A stretch of 64,000 bases of DNA, taken from contig NC_014151.1 of the NCBI RefSeq assembly GCF_000092865.1, positions 1,426,001 through 1,490,000 on the forward strand, read 5' to 3'. Position numbers and translations under genes: made by a program. This document shows, one piece after another, positions 55,173 to 63,847 of the stretch. A model generated the notes under the pieces. It did no database searches, had not been told where the DNA came from, and saw only the letters and a program-made list of their open reading frames with translations. The stretch is from Cellulomonas flavigena DSM 20109 (lineage in GTDB: Bacteria > Actinomycetota > Actinomycetes > Actinomycetales > Cellulomonadaceae). How positions within the stretch are numbered: position 1 is the first letter of the stretch; the number at the start of each line of letters is the position of its first letter.

Positions 55173-56180
55173 CTAGATGTTCTGGGTCATGACGTTGGTG
55201 ACGCCCGCGCGCAGGCGTGAGGCTGGGGGGCGGTCATTGGCGGCCGTGTGAGCGCGATGGTAGTTGTAGTGGACGTTCCAGACCTTGATCGCAGCGGCGC
55301 GCTCGGCTTCGGAGGTCCAGACCCGGGCGTAGAGGAGTTCCTCGGCCAGGATCCGGTTGTAGCGCTCGACCTTGCCGTTGTGCCGGGGCGTGTGGGGGCG
55401 GATGCGCTGGTGGCGTGATGCGGTCGCCAGGACGGTGCGGGTGAACGCGGTGGCCTTGTAGTTCGCCCCGTTGTCGGTGACGACCCGCACGAGTCGGTCG
55501 ATGCCGTGGGCGGCGAAGAACGCTCGGGCGCGGTGGAAGAACCCGATCGTGGTGGCCGCTGTCTCGTCGGGCAGGTGCTCGGTGTAGGCCAGGCGGGAGT
55601 ACCCGTCGACCGCGGAGTGCAGGTAGACGTAGCCCGCGCGGGCGCCGGAGGTCTTGGCGCGCTGAGCGGCCTTGTCCTGCGTCGAGCCGCGGCCGTGGGC
55701 TCGCCACCCGCCGCCGTCGGGGATCCGTCCGACCTTCTTCACGTCCAGGTGAACCATGTGCCCGGGGTAGCGCGCGGTGATCCGTCCCGTGGTGCGGTTG
55801 GTGGACCCGTCGGGGTCGATGTCCCGGCGCCGGTTGATCCCGAGCCGGACCAGCCACCGCGAGACCGTCGCCAGCGAGACGCGGTGCCCGCTGCGGGTCA
55901 GCTCGAGGTGGATCTGGCGGGCGGTCCACTTGTGCTCCCGGCGCAGGCGTTCGATCTGCTCGACGACGCCCGGGTCCAGCTGGGTCGGGCTCGCGTGCGG
56001 GACGCTGGAACGGTCCAGCAGCCCGACCTCGCCGAGCTGCTCGTAGCGGGCCTTCCACTTCGACAGGCACTGTCGGGAGATCCCGGCCTCGGCAGCGACG
56101 TGAGCGATCGGACAGGTCTGGCAGCGCAGGACCAGGCGGAGCCTGCCGGCAGGGGTCAACGGGGCGTTAGCGTGGCTCAT
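55173..56180 (-). CDS. IS481 family transposase
   Basis: 335-residue DDE transposase. An N-terminal helix-turn-helix (EAGISRQCLSKWKARYE) precedes the integrase core: LDVKKVGRIP (first Asp), VVTDNGANYKA (second Asp) and RHNGKVERYNRIL (Glu). The frame reads through the left terminal repeat, and its TAG stop lies in the flanking target duplication. All catalytic positions look intact. Confidence 0.93.
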   Translation of the reverse strand: MSHANAPLTPAGRLRLVLRCQTCPIAHVAAEAGISRQCLSKWKARYEQLGEVGLLDRSSVPHASPTQLDPGVVEQIERLRREHKWTARQIHLELTRSGHRVSLATVSRWLVRLGINRRRDIDPDGSTNRTTGRITARYPGHMVHLDVKKVGRIPDGGGWRAHGRGSTQDKAAQRAKTSGARAGYVYLHSAVDGYSRLAYTEHLPDETAATTIGFFHRARAFFAAHGIDRLVRVVTDNGANYKATAFTRTVLATASRHQRIRPHTPRHNGKVERYNRILAEELLYARVWTSEAERAAAIKVWNVHYNYHRAHTAANDRPPASRLRAGVTNVMTQNI

Positions 56181-56295
56181 GAGGGGTAGGTCTCTCTCGG
56201 CGCGGATGTGTTGGTCGCACTTCCCATCCTGCCGCCGGCGGGCCTACCCCTCGCTCACGCCCCGCGCGGTGTCACCAACCTGATGAGACGCAACA
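55178..56295 (-). mobile_element. IS481 family insertion sequence, intact
   Basis: 1118-bp element. Imperfect terminal inverted repeats begin TGTTCTGGGTCATGACGTTG (left) and TGTTGCGTCTCATCAGGTTG (right, reverse strand), both continuing GTGAC. It is flanked by a perfect 6-bp direct repeat CCTAGA (55172-55177 and 56296-56301), the target-site duplication. One complete transposase. The duplication and intact ends suggest recent movement. Confidence 0.93.
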
Positions 56296-56325
56296 CCTAG
56301 AGGGCCGCGGGGGTACCGTCGGCGC

Positions 56326-56679
56326 GTGATCGACGCGACCCCCACCTCCCGCACCGCCCCCGGGCGGGACCTTCCCCTGCGCATGCTCAACGACCGCCTG
56401 CTGGTCGAGCTCGACGCCGACGCGGCCGAGCGGCGCACCGGCGGCGGCATCCTCATCCCTGCGACGGCTGCCGTGGGCAAGCGACTGGCCTGGGCGACCG
56501 TGGTCGCCGCGGGCGAGCACGTGCGGCAGGTCGAGCTCGGCGACCGCGTGCTGTTCGACCCGGAGGACCGGGCCGAGGTCGAGGTCGCCGGCATGACGTA
56601 CCTGCTCCTGCGGGAGAAGGACGTGCACGGCGTCGCGGACCCGCGGGCGGGCGGCGAGGGCACGGGCCTCTACCTGTGA
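56326..56679 (+). CDS. GroES-like co-chaperonin family protein
   Basis: 117-residue protein with a GroES fold: LRMLNDRLLVELDADAAERRTGGGILIP at the N-terminus (mobile-loop region GGG) and GDRVLFDPEDRAEVEV later. It has an extra basic N-terminal tail and lacks some classical GroES residues, so it may be a paralogue rather than the main GroES; no groEL is adjacent. GTG 56326 follows TACCGT by 6 nt. Confidence 0.8.
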   Translation: MIDATPTSRTAPGRDLPLRMLNDRLLVELDADAAERRTGGGILIPATAAVGKRLAWATVVAAGEHVRQVELGDRVLFDPEDRAEVEVAGMTYLLLREKDVHGVADPRAGGEGTGLYL

Positions 56680-56800
56680 CGAGCGTCACGAGACGTCTCG
56701 GGGGCGGCGTCGCATCTCGCCCCGGTGCGGGCGGGCGTCGTATCGTCGGGCGAGGAGGTCGGGACCGAGGTCCCGGTCACGAGGCGAGACGAGGTCGGCC

Positions 56801-57055
56801 ATGCACGAGCAGCGGGTGCCGGGCGACGTCGAGGGCGCGCCCTCGTCCGTCGAGCCCGACGAGTCCGTCGTCGTCCTCGGTGTCGACACCACGCAGCACG
56901 CCCAGGAGCTGCTCGCCGAGCACGTGCCGCTCACGCTGCTCGTCGACCTGCTGACGCCGTCCGCGCCGACGTCCGAGGAGATCCTCGTCGAGGAGGGGCT
57001 GCCCGAGGACGCGTGGTGGGACGAGCGCGGCGAGGCCGACACCCCGGACGCGTGA
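56801..57055 (+). CDS. Hypothetical acidic protein
   Basis: 84 residues, acidic, no membrane segment or recognised domain; ends DAWWDERGEADTPDA. ATG 56801 has a GAGGTCGG ribosome-like site and TATCGT (56741-56746) upstream. Downstream is tRNA-Lys. Real but unassigned. Confidence 0.55.
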   Translation: MHEQRVPGDVEGAPSSVEPDESVVVLGVDTTQHAQELLAEHVPLTLLVDLLTPSAPTSEEILVEEGLPEDAWWDERGEADTPDA

Positions 57056-57133
57056 GTGTGGTCACACCCGGGGGCGCCGACGGGGAACGAGTTCGCACCC
57101 GGCCGGTCGGGCCTGCTAATCTCTTCGAGCCGC

Positions 57134-57209
<76 letters not shown>

Positions 57210-57212
57210 GCC

Positions 57213-57250
57213 ACGACACCCCGTCAGGATCCCTCCTGGCGGGGTGTCGT
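57213..57250 (+). terminator. Hairpin terminator after tRNA-Lys
   Basis: ACGACACCCCG and CGGGGTGTCGT form a perfect 11-bp stem extended by an inner CAGGA/TCCTG stem. Confidence 0.8.
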
Positions 57251-57330
57251 CGTCCCCGGCGACGGACCTCGATGGGCAGGTCGGTCCGCGTCGCGCCACG
57301 ATGGTGCGACGGGGACGGGACGGAGGGGTC

Positions 57331-58833
57331 GTGGCGGACGACGTGAGCGAGTTCGACGTGGTGGTCCTGGGAGCCGGGGCCGTGGGGGAGAACGCAGCCG
57401 ACCGCGCCTCCCGCACCGGGCTGCAGGTCGCGGTCGTCGAGCCGGAGCTCGTCGGGGGCGAGTGCTCGTACTGGGCGTGCATGCCGTCCAAGGCGTTGCT
57501 GCGCCCCGGGGACGTCCTCGCGGCGGTGCGCGCGGTCGCCGGGGCGGACGGCGCGGTGACCGGTGACCTCGACCCGGCCGCGGTGCTCGCCCACCGCGAC
57601 GAGGTCGCGGCGCACTGGGACGACGCGGAGCAGGTCGCGTGGGTCGAGGGGGCCGGCCTGACGCTGCTGCGTGGTCACGCCCGGTTCACCGGGCCGCGCG
57701 CCCTCGTCGTCGAGGGCGCCGACGGCGGCGTGCGCGCCGTGCGGGCGCGGCACGCCGTCGTCGTGGCGACCGGCTCCGAGGCGGTCGTGCCCGAGGTGCT
57801 GGCGGGCGTCCGAGCGTGGACGAGCCGCGAGGCCACGTCCGCGCACCGCGTGCCGCCGCGCCTCGCGGTCGTCGGCGGTGGGGTGGTCGCCACCGAGATG
57901 GCGACGGCGTTCGCCGACCTCGGCAGCGACGTGACCGTGCTCGTGCGCGGTGAGCGGCTGCTCCCCGCGGCGGAGTCGTTCGCGGGCGAGGCGGTCGCAC
58001 GGGCGCTCGTCGCGCGCGGCGTGCGCGTTGCGTTCGGTGCGTCGGTGACGTCGGCGGTCCGCGACGGCGACGAGGTGCACCTGGACGTCGCCCACCGCTC
58101 CGGCCCGCGCGACGAGCGCGTCGAGCGGCTCACGGTCGACGAGGTGCTCGTGGCGACCGGCCGGCGTGCCGCGACCGCCGACCTCGGGCTCGAGACCCTC
58201 GGCCTGGTGCCGGGTGCGCCGCTCGCCGTGGACGACCGGTTGCAGGTGACGGCGCTCGACGGCGGCTGGTTGTTCGCCGCGGGCGACGTCACCGGCCGCA
58301 CCGCGACCACCCACCAGGGCAAGTACGACGCGCGCGTCGTGGGAGACGTGATCGCCGCGCGCTTCGACCCGCGTGCCGCGGGCACCGCCGACGGTCCCGA
58401 CGCGCCACGACGTCCGTCACGCGCGGCGGAGGCCGCCGCGACGCCGTGGTCCCGGTACCGCGCGACCGCCGACGAGGCCGCGGTGCCGCAGGTGGTCTTC
58501 ACGCGCCCGCAGGTGGCGTGGGTCGGCCGGACCGAGGCGCAGGCGCGCGACGCGAACCTGGACGTCGGGGTGCTCGGCTACGAGCTCGGCGACCTCGCGG
58601 CCGCGACCGTGACCGCCGGCGGGTACGAGGGACGTGCCCAGGTCGTCGTCGACCGCGCCCGGGACGTCCTCGTGGGCGCCACGTTCGTGGGGTCGGACGT
58701 GGCCGACATGCTGCACGCGGCCACCGTCGCGGTCGTCGGCGAGGTGCCGCTGTCACGCCTCTGGCACGCCGTCCCGTCGTACCCGACGCTCAGCGAGGTG
58801 TGGCTGAGGCTGCTGGAGGCCGACGGTCGCTGA
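57331..58833 (+). CDS. Pyridine nucleotide-disulfide oxidoreductase-like flavoprotein
   Basis: 500-residue FAD/NAD(P) enzyme of the dihydrolipoamide dehydrogenase/mercuric reductase family. FAD motif GAGAVG at about 15-20, redox pair C45 and C50 in CSYWACMPSK, second nucleotide motif VVGGGVVATEMA, and AAGDVTG are present. The usual C-terminal active-site His-Glu (HPTLSE) reads YPTLSE: the His is replaced by Tyr. Such variants (for example mycobacterial LpdA) often act as quinone or other reductases rather than on lipoamide. GTG 57331 with GGAGGGG upstream. Confidence 0.85.
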   Translation: MADDVSEFDVVVLGAGAVGENAADRASRTGLQVAVVEPELVGGECSYWACMPSKALLRPGDVLAAVRAVAGADGAVTGDLDPAAVLAHRDEVAAHWDDAEQVAWVEGAGLTLLRGHARFTGPRALVVEGADGGVRAVRARHAVVVATGSEAVVPEVLAGVRAWTSREATSAHRVPPRLAVVGGGVVATEMATAFADLGSDVTVLVRGERLLPAAESFAGEAVARALVARGVRVAFGASVTSAVRDGDEVHLDVAHRSGPRDERVERLTVDEVLVATGRRAATADLGLETLGLVPGAPLAVDDRLQVTALDGGWLFAAGDVTGRTATTHQGKYDARVVGDVIAARFDPRAAGTADGPDAPRRPSRAAEAAATPWSRYRATADEAAVPQVVFTRPQVAWVGRTEAQARDANLDVGVLGYELGDLAAATVTAGGYEGRAQVVVDRARDVLVGATFVGSDVADMLHAATVAVVGEVPLSRLWHAVPSYPTLSEVWLRLLEADGR

Positions 58834-58859
58834 GCGGACGGGCGCTCGAGCCGAGCGGG

Positions 58860-59873
58860 TCAGCCCCGCGGCGCGAGCGACCCGTCCGACGACGTCACGA
58901 GGCCCACGGCGGCGTCACCCTGGCGCACGGCCTGCCCGATGAGCGCGAAGTCGTAGGACTTGAACTCGCCGACGGACAGTCCGTACGTCTCCTCGAGACC
59001 GATCTGGCAGAACGGTCGCTCGGGGCACTCCGGCGGCCCCGCGAGCACGACGCCACCGCAGCTCGCGGCGAGGTCCGACAGCGTCTCGAGACCGTGCTCG
59101 GCCGCGAACTCCGCCGTCACGGCGAACGCGTTCTGGTCCTGCGCCTCCGACGGGGCGCCCACGACCAGGCCCGACTCCGCCGCCAGCGGTGTGAGCGCGG
59201 CCACGGTCTCGTCGACGTCGCTCGACGCCACCGGCGGCGCGTCCGCACCGTTGACCTGGCCGTTGAGGAACGTCGCGAGGGTCGCGGCGTACTCGGGGAC
59301 GACCGCGACCTCGCCGGACTGCAGCGCGGGCAGGTACGTCTCTCTCGCGCCGATCGTCCGGGCCTCGGTAGCGAAGCCCGCGCTGCGCAGCACGGCGGCG
59401 TAGATCTCGGCGAGCGTGATGCTCTCGGAGAAGTTGGCGGCGCCGACGGTCAGGGTCGTGCCCGCACCGGCCGTCGCGTCCGTCGCGGCGAGCGACTTCT
59501 CGGCCACGAAATCCTGCGCGACCTCGGCCGACGTCCTGCGCTCGACGTCGACCGCGCGGTTGAGCTCGATGAGCCGGTCGGTGTCGAGCGCGGCCGACAC
59601 GGCGTCGAGGAGCTCGAGCACCGTCGGGTGCTCTGCCGCGACCTGCGCGTTGACGGCGGGGAGCACGTTGTCGGCGTTCTGCAGGCCCTTGTCGTCCTCG
59701 AGCACCACGAGCGTCTCGCCCGCGACCGGCGCGCACGCGGGCGGTCCGCCCGCGGCGCTCGTCGGCTCGGTCTCGGCCTGGCCACCGCCCGAGCCGGGCG
59801 TGCCGCACGCCCCGAGGGTGAGCACCACGGCGGCGAGGACGCCGAGCGAGCGGGTGCGCGTGCTGGTGCGCAT
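58860..59873 (-). CDS. Glycine betaine-type ABC substrate-binding lipoprotein, permuted
   Basis: 337-residue lipoprotein (lipobox LTLGAC, Cys23) of the OpuAC/ProX/OsmF family. The block at 54-127 (LVVLEDDKGLQNADNV to DFVAEKSL) is normally the C-terminal part, while TLTVGAANFSESITL at 140 and PALQSGEVAVVPEY are normally near the N-terminus; the protein then ends at GLVTSSDGS, just where the first block would usually follow. This is the pattern of a circular permutation. Likely binds betaine or another quaternary amine. Forms a minus-strand unit with two permeases. GTG/ATG at 59873. Confidence 0.85.
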   Translation of the reverse strand: MRTSTRTRSLGVLAAVVLTLGACGTPGSGGGQAETEPTSAAGGPPACAPVAGETLVVLEDDKGLQNADNVLPAVNAQVAAEHPTVLELLDAVSAALDTDRLIELNRAVDVERRTSAEVAQDFVAEKSLAATDATAGAGTTLTVGAANFSESITLAEIYAAVLRSAGFATEARTIGARETYLPALQSGEVAVVPEYAATLATFLNGQVNGADAPPVASSDVDETVAALTPLAAESGLVVGAPSEAQDQNAFAVTAEFAAEHGLETLSDLAASCGGVVLAGPPECPERPFCQIGLEETYGLSVGEFKSYDFALIGQAVRQGDAAVGLVTSSDGSLAPRG

Positions 59874-59906
59874 GCAGGTCTCCTGTCGCAGAGCGCGGGC
59901 GGACGG

Positions 59907-60674
59907 TCAGGGGGACGTCCGGGGATCATTCGATCCGCCGCCGGCGCCCACGGCAACCGGAGCGGGCGCGGTGCCCGGGCGCGCTGCGCGCCGGTCACGG
60001 GCGCCCCGACGCTGCGCGCGCAACCCCGGGGGTGTCAGGGCGCGTTCGAGCACCGCCAGGACCCCCTCGACCAGGAGGCACAGCCCGGCCACCAGGATGC
60101 CGCCGGCCAGCGCCTTGCCGTAGCGCTGGGTCGCGAACCCGCTCACCACCACGGTGCCCAGGCTCGTGCCGCCGACGAGCGCCGCGAGCGGCACCGTCGC
60201 GAGCACCTGGACCGCGCCGGTCCGGATGCCCGCGGCGACCAGGGGGAGGGCCAGCGGCACCTCGACGGTCCACAGCACGCGGGCCCCCGACATGCCGAGG
60301 CCTCGCGCCGCGTCGCGCGCGTCGGCGTCGACCCCGGCGACACCGGTCACGGCGTTCGCGAGGACCGGTGGGACCGCGAACACGGCGCAGGCCAGGGCGG
60401 TCGCCGTGCTGCCGAACCACCCGGCCGCGGCGAGCAGGGTGAGCAGCGCCAGCGTGGGCAGCGCGCGCGTGGTGTTGGCGACGACGACACCCAGCGTGGC
60501 GCCGCGGCCGCGGTGCCCGAGCCACAGCCCGACGGGCAGCGCGGCGACGAGCGCGAGACCGACGGCGGCCGCCGACACCGCCAGGTGCGTGCGGGTCAGG
60601 GCGAGCACGCCCTGCCGGCCCGTCCAGTTCAGGGGGTCGTTGAGCCAGAGGAAGGCCTCGGTCAGGACGCCCAC
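59907..60674 (-). CDS. Glycine betaine-type ABC transporter permease
   Basis: 255-residue permease of the OpuBB/ProW family with five to six helices. The cytoplasmic EAA-type loop is DARDAARGLGMSGARVLWTVEVPLALP. The C-terminal 40 residues are basic and Pro/Gly-rich. It overlaps the next permease by 13 bases and lies 33 bases before the binding-protein gene; the three form one unit. Confidence 0.88.
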   Translation of the reverse strand: MGVLTEAFLWLNDPLNWTGRQGVLALTRTHLAVSAAAVGLALVAALPVGLWLGHRGRGATLGVVVANTTRALPTLALLTLLAAAGWFGSTATALACAVFAVPPVLANAVTGVAGVDADARDAARGLGMSGARVLWTVEVPLALPLVAAGIRTGAVQVLATVPLAALVGGTSLGTVVVSGFATQRYGKALAGGILVAGLCLLVEGVLAVLERALTPPGLRAQRRGARDRRAARPGTAPAPVAVGAGGGSNDPRTSP

Positions 60675-61399
60675 GCGACCTCCTCACGCGCGTCGGACGG
60701 CGCGGGCCCCCGGCGCCGCCTGCCGGCCGAGGCGCGGCTCCACGGCGTCAGCGCCCGACCGAGGGCGACCAGGACGAGGTCCGCGACGAGCGCGAGCAGG
60801 AGGCACAGCACGGTGGCCGTCATGACCTCCGCGTGGTAGTTGCTGCGGAAGCCGCGGAACATCAGCTGCCCCAGCCCGCCGTACCCGACCACCACACCGA
60901 CCGTCACCAGTGCCACGGTGCTCACGGTCGCCAGGCGCATCCCGGTGACGACGGCCGGCACCGCCTGCGGCAGCTCGACGCCCAGCAGCAGGCGCCAGCG
61001 TCCGTAGCCCATGCCGCGTGCGGCGTCGCGCACCGCGGGGTCCACCGACTGCAGCCCCACGAGCACGTTGCGGACGAGCACGAGGAGCGCATACACCACG
61101 AGGCCCACGAGCACGGTGGTCCGCCCGATGCCCGTCACGGGCGCGAGGACCGCGAACAGGGCCAGCGACGGGACCGTGTAGAGCACGCCGGTGGTCGCCA
61201 GGACCGGCGCGGCCAGGCGCGGACGCGCGTGCGCGAGCGCCGCGAGCGGCAGGGCGACCACGAGCGCGATCAGCACGGCCTGCACCGTCAGCGACGCGTG
61301 CTGCTGCGTGTACCGCAGCACGTCGGACCCGTTGCGCTCGAGGTAGTCCCACGAGAACCACGGGTTGGCGGCGGCCGCGAGGACCGGACCGGACGGCAT
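60662..61399 (-). CDS. Glycine betaine-type ABC transporter permease
   Basis: 245-residue second permease. WFSWDYLERNGSDVLRYTQQH at the start, then six helices and the loop DAARGMGYGRWRLLLGVELP. First gene of the minus-strand transport unit, divergent from the ATPase gene across 85 bp that must hold both promoters. Two different permeases suggest a heterodimeric channel. Confidence 0.88.
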   Translation of the reverse strand: MPSGPVLAAAANPWFSWDYLERNGSDVLRYTQQHASLTVQAVLIALVVALPLAALAHARPRLAAPVLATTGVLYTVPSLALFAVLAPVTGIGRTTVLVGLVVYALLVLVRNVLVGLQSVDPAVRDAARGMGYGRWRLLLGVELPQAVPAVVTGMRLATVSTVALVTVGVVVGYGGLGQLMFRGFRSNYHAEVMTATVLCLLLALVADLVLVALGRALTPWSRASAGRRRRGPAPSDAREEVAWAS

Positions 61400-61484
61400 G
61401 CGCCGAACCTACTGACGTGCACCGACACGCGCGCGGTGAGCTCCGGCGCGCGCACGTCGGTGGCGGCCGCTAGCGTCGCTGCCC

Positions 61485-62627
61485 GTGACGAGGTCAGCAC
61501 CCGCCGTGCCCGGCGCTGCCGGGGTCGAGGACGCCGCGGCGATCCGCTTCGAGGCGGTGCGCAAGGAGTACGCGGGAGCGGTCGCCGTCGACGACCTCAC
61601 GCTCGCGGTCCGGGCGCACGAGCTGCTCGTGCTCGTGGGGCCGTCGGGCTGCGGCAAGTCCACGACCCTGCGGATGGCGAACCGGCTGGTCGAGCCGACG
61701 TCCGGGCGCATCGTGCTGGGCGACGAGGACGTGACCGACGTCGACCCCGTCGCGCTGCGCCGCCGCATCGGCTACGTCATCCAGAACGTCGGGCTCTTCC
61801 CGCACCGCACCGTCGCGCAGAACGTCGGCACCGTCCCCGGGCTGCTCGGGTGGGACCGGCGCCGCACGCGCGCCCGCGTCCTGGAGCTGCTCGAGCTCGT
61901 GGGGCTCGACCCCGACCGGTACGCGCGGCGTTGGCCGCACGAGCTGTCGGGCGGCGAGCGGCAGCGCGTCGGTGTGGCGCGCGCTCTCGCGACGGACCCG
62001 CCCGTGCTGCTCATGGACGAGCCGTTCGGCGCGGTCGACCCCGTGGGGCGTGCCCGCCTGCAGCAGGAGTTCGCGCGGCTGCAGCGGGAGCTCGGCACGA
62101 CCGTGATGATGGTGACGCACGACGTGGACGAGGCGGTGCGGATGGCGGACCGCGTGGTCGTGCTCAGCCGCGGTGCGCGCGTCGAGCAGCTCGCGCACCC
62201 CCTGGAGGTCGTGGCGCGCCCGGCGTCGGACCAGGTCGCGGACCTCGTCGGCCGCGGCCGCACCGCGCGGCTCCTGGCGCTCGGCCGGCTGGAGCCCGAG
62301 GACCTCGAGCCCCGGCACGACGCGCCCGCGCGGGCCGCCACGCCAGGCGACGGTGCGCCGGGCGACGCTGCGCCGGGCGACGGTGCGCCGGGCGACGGTG
62401 CGCCGGGCGACGCTGCGCCGGGCGACGGTGCGCCCCGCGGCGGTGCCGTGCGTCTGGGTGCCGAGCTGGGGGACGTCGTGGAGGCCCTCACCGCCGTCGC
62501 CGCCGGGCACGACGGGGCGCGCCTCGCGGTCCTCGACGACGCGGGCCGGCCGGTCGGGACGGCCACGGGCGACAGCGTCGTGCGCGCGCTGCGCCGGCTG
62601 ACCGCGGCGGGCCGGGGCACCGACTGA
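61485..62627 (+). CDS. Glycine betaine-type ABC transporter ATP-binding protein
   Basis: 380-residue ATPase for the divergent permease/binding-protein genes. Walker A GPSGCGKST, Q-loop, signature LSGGERQRVGVARAL, Walker B VLLMDEPFGAVD and switch VTHDVDEA are intact. Residues of about 285-315 consist of PGDGA/PGDAA pentapeptide repeats, encoded by a 15-bp tandem repeat, linking to a small C-terminal domain that may be a reduced CBS-like regulatory region. GTG 61485 is 8 nt past TAGCGT with no ribosome site. Confidence 0.9.
   Translation: MTRSAPAVPGAAGVEDAAAIRFEAVRKEYAGAVAVDDLTLAVRAHELLVLVGPSGCGKSTTLRMANRLVEPTSGRIVLGDEDVTDVDPVALRRRIGYVIQNVGLFPHRTVAQNVGTVPGLLGWDRRRTRARVLELLELVGLDPDRYARRWPHELSGGERQRVGVARALATDPPVLLMDEPFGAVDPVGRARLQQEFARLQRELGTTVMMVTHDVDEAVRMADRVVVLSRGARVEQLAHPLEVVARPASDQVADLVGRGRTARLLALGRLEPEDLEPRHDAPARAATPGDGAPGDAAPGDGAPGDGAPGDAAPGDGAPRGGAVRLGAELGDVVEALTAVAAGHDGARLAVLDDAGRPVGTATGDSVVRALRRLTAAGRGTD
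62343..62432 (+). repeat. 15-bp tandem repeat, six copies, in the ATPase gene
   Basis: Six units of CCGGGCGACGGTGCG (two have GCT for GGT; the first has A at position 3), in frame, encoding PGDGA/PGDAA. Prone to copy-number change by slippage. Confidence 0.85.
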
Positions 62628-62714
62628 CGTCGGGCGACGCCCGACGCCGGGACGTCGCCGGGACGTCACACGACCGGAGCACGCTCGTCACACGCGCTGG
62701 GTACAGTGCAGGAC

Positions 62715-63638
62715 GTGAGCGAACCGACCGCACGCCTTGCCCTCGCCACGTGCGCCCAGCTTCCCGAGCTCGACGCCGACGACCTCCCGCTGCGGGCGGC
62801 GCTGCACGAGCGCGGCGTCCCCACCGACGTGGTGGTGTGGGACGACCCGACCGTCGACTGGTCGGCGTACTCGCGCGTCCTCATCCGCTCGACGTGGGAC
62901 TACACCGACCGGCCCACCCAGTTCTCCGACTGGACGCGGCGCGTCGAGCGCACCTCCACGCTGCTCAACCCCGCGGACGTCGTCGCGTGGAACATCGACA
63001 AGACGTACCTGCGGGACCTCGAGCAGCGCGGCATCCCGATCGTCCCGACGATCTGGCTCGACCCGGAGCGCAACCTCGACGCCCGCGCGATCCACACGCG
63101 GTTCCCGGCGTTCGGCGACTTCGTCATCAAGCCCACGGTCAGCGCGGGCTCGCGCGACACCGGCCGGTACGACGCGGGCGAGACCCCGTCCCGCTCGCTG
63201 GCCATCACGCACGCCAAGAACCTGCTCGCGGTCGGTCGCCGCGTCATGCTGCAGCGCTACCTCACGCAGGTCGACACCCAGGGCGAGAGCGCGCTGGTCT
63301 ACGTCGACGGCGAGTTCAGCCACGCCGTGCGCAAGGAGCCGCTGCTCGAAGGGCCGTACCGGGCGGGGGAGACCGAGGGCGTGATGTTCCGCGAGCGCGT
63401 GCTCGCCGCGGGCGAGCCGACCGAGCGGGAGCGCGCGCTGGGGGACCTGGTGGTCGCCGAGCTCGGCAAGGTGTTCCCCGACCGCGCGCCGCTGCTGTAC
63501 ACGCGTGTCGACCTCATCCCGGACGACGAGGGTCAGCCGGTCGTCCTGGAGGTCGAGCTCGCCGAGCCTGCGCTGTTCTTCGAGCCCAGTCCCGGGGCCG
63601 TCGAGCGGTTCGCGGACGCCGTCGTCGCGCGGCTGTGA
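62715..63638 (+). CDS. ATP-grasp family protein
   Basis: 307-residue protein related to RimK/STAS-like ATP-grasp ligases. VWDDPTVDWSAYSRVLIRSTWDYTD opens the pre-ATP-grasp region; FVIKPTVSAGSRDTGRY is the nucleotide loop; LYTRVDLIPDDEG and VVLEVELAEPALFF carry the metal-binding acidic residues. Substrates unknown; some relatives are cyclic-dipeptide or cycloserine-type ligases. GTG 62715, 7 nt after TACAGT, is chosen over GTG 62706. Confidence 0.8.
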   Translation: MSEPTARLALATCAQLPELDADDLPLRAALHERGVPTDVVVWDDPTVDWSAYSRVLIRSTWDYTDRPTQFSDWTRRVERTSTLLNPADVVAWNIDKTYLRDLEQRGIPIVPTIWLDPERNLDARAIHTRFPAFGDFVIKPTVSAGSRDTGRYDAGETPSRSLAITHAKNLLAVGRRVMLQRYLTQVDTQGESALVYVDGEFSHAVRKEPLLEGPYRAGETEGVMFRERVLAAGEPTERERALGDLVVAELGKVFPDRAPLLYTRVDLIPDDEGQPVVLEVELAEPALFFEPSPGAVERFADAVVARL

Positions 63639-63764
63639 CGCGTCTCGCACGCTGCGCCGCGCAGCGCGGCGGTCATGGGTGACGAAGCTCGCCGTCGCAC
63701 CCGCTACACTCGTCGTCGGCCCGCTGCTCGCAGCGGTGCTGGTGCCCCGCATCGTGGGCACCGC

Positions 63765-63842
63765 GGTGGCTATAGCTCAGCCTGGTAGAGCACCTGGTTG
63801 TGGTCCAGGGGGTCGCGGGTTCAAGTCCCGTTAGCCACCCCA
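63765..63842 (+). tRNA. tRNA-His (GTG anticodon)
   Basis: CCTGG/CCAGG stem encloses TTGTGGT with anticodon GTG; acceptor GTGGCTA/TAGCCAC, an extra 5' G (63765) opposite C73, T-loop GTTCAAGTC and encoded CCA. A TACACT box lies at 63705-63710. Confidence 0.93.
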
Positions 63843-63847
63843 GCAGT

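Noticed and set aside
56689..56700. Perfect palindrome CGAGACGTCTCG after the GroES-like gene
   Set aside because: Short, without a promoter or a second copy; could be chance in GC-rich DNA.
63679..63834. Hydrophobic open frame running into tRNA-His
   Set aside because: It crosses the whole tRNA and ends in basic nonsense-like sequence, so coding is unlikely.
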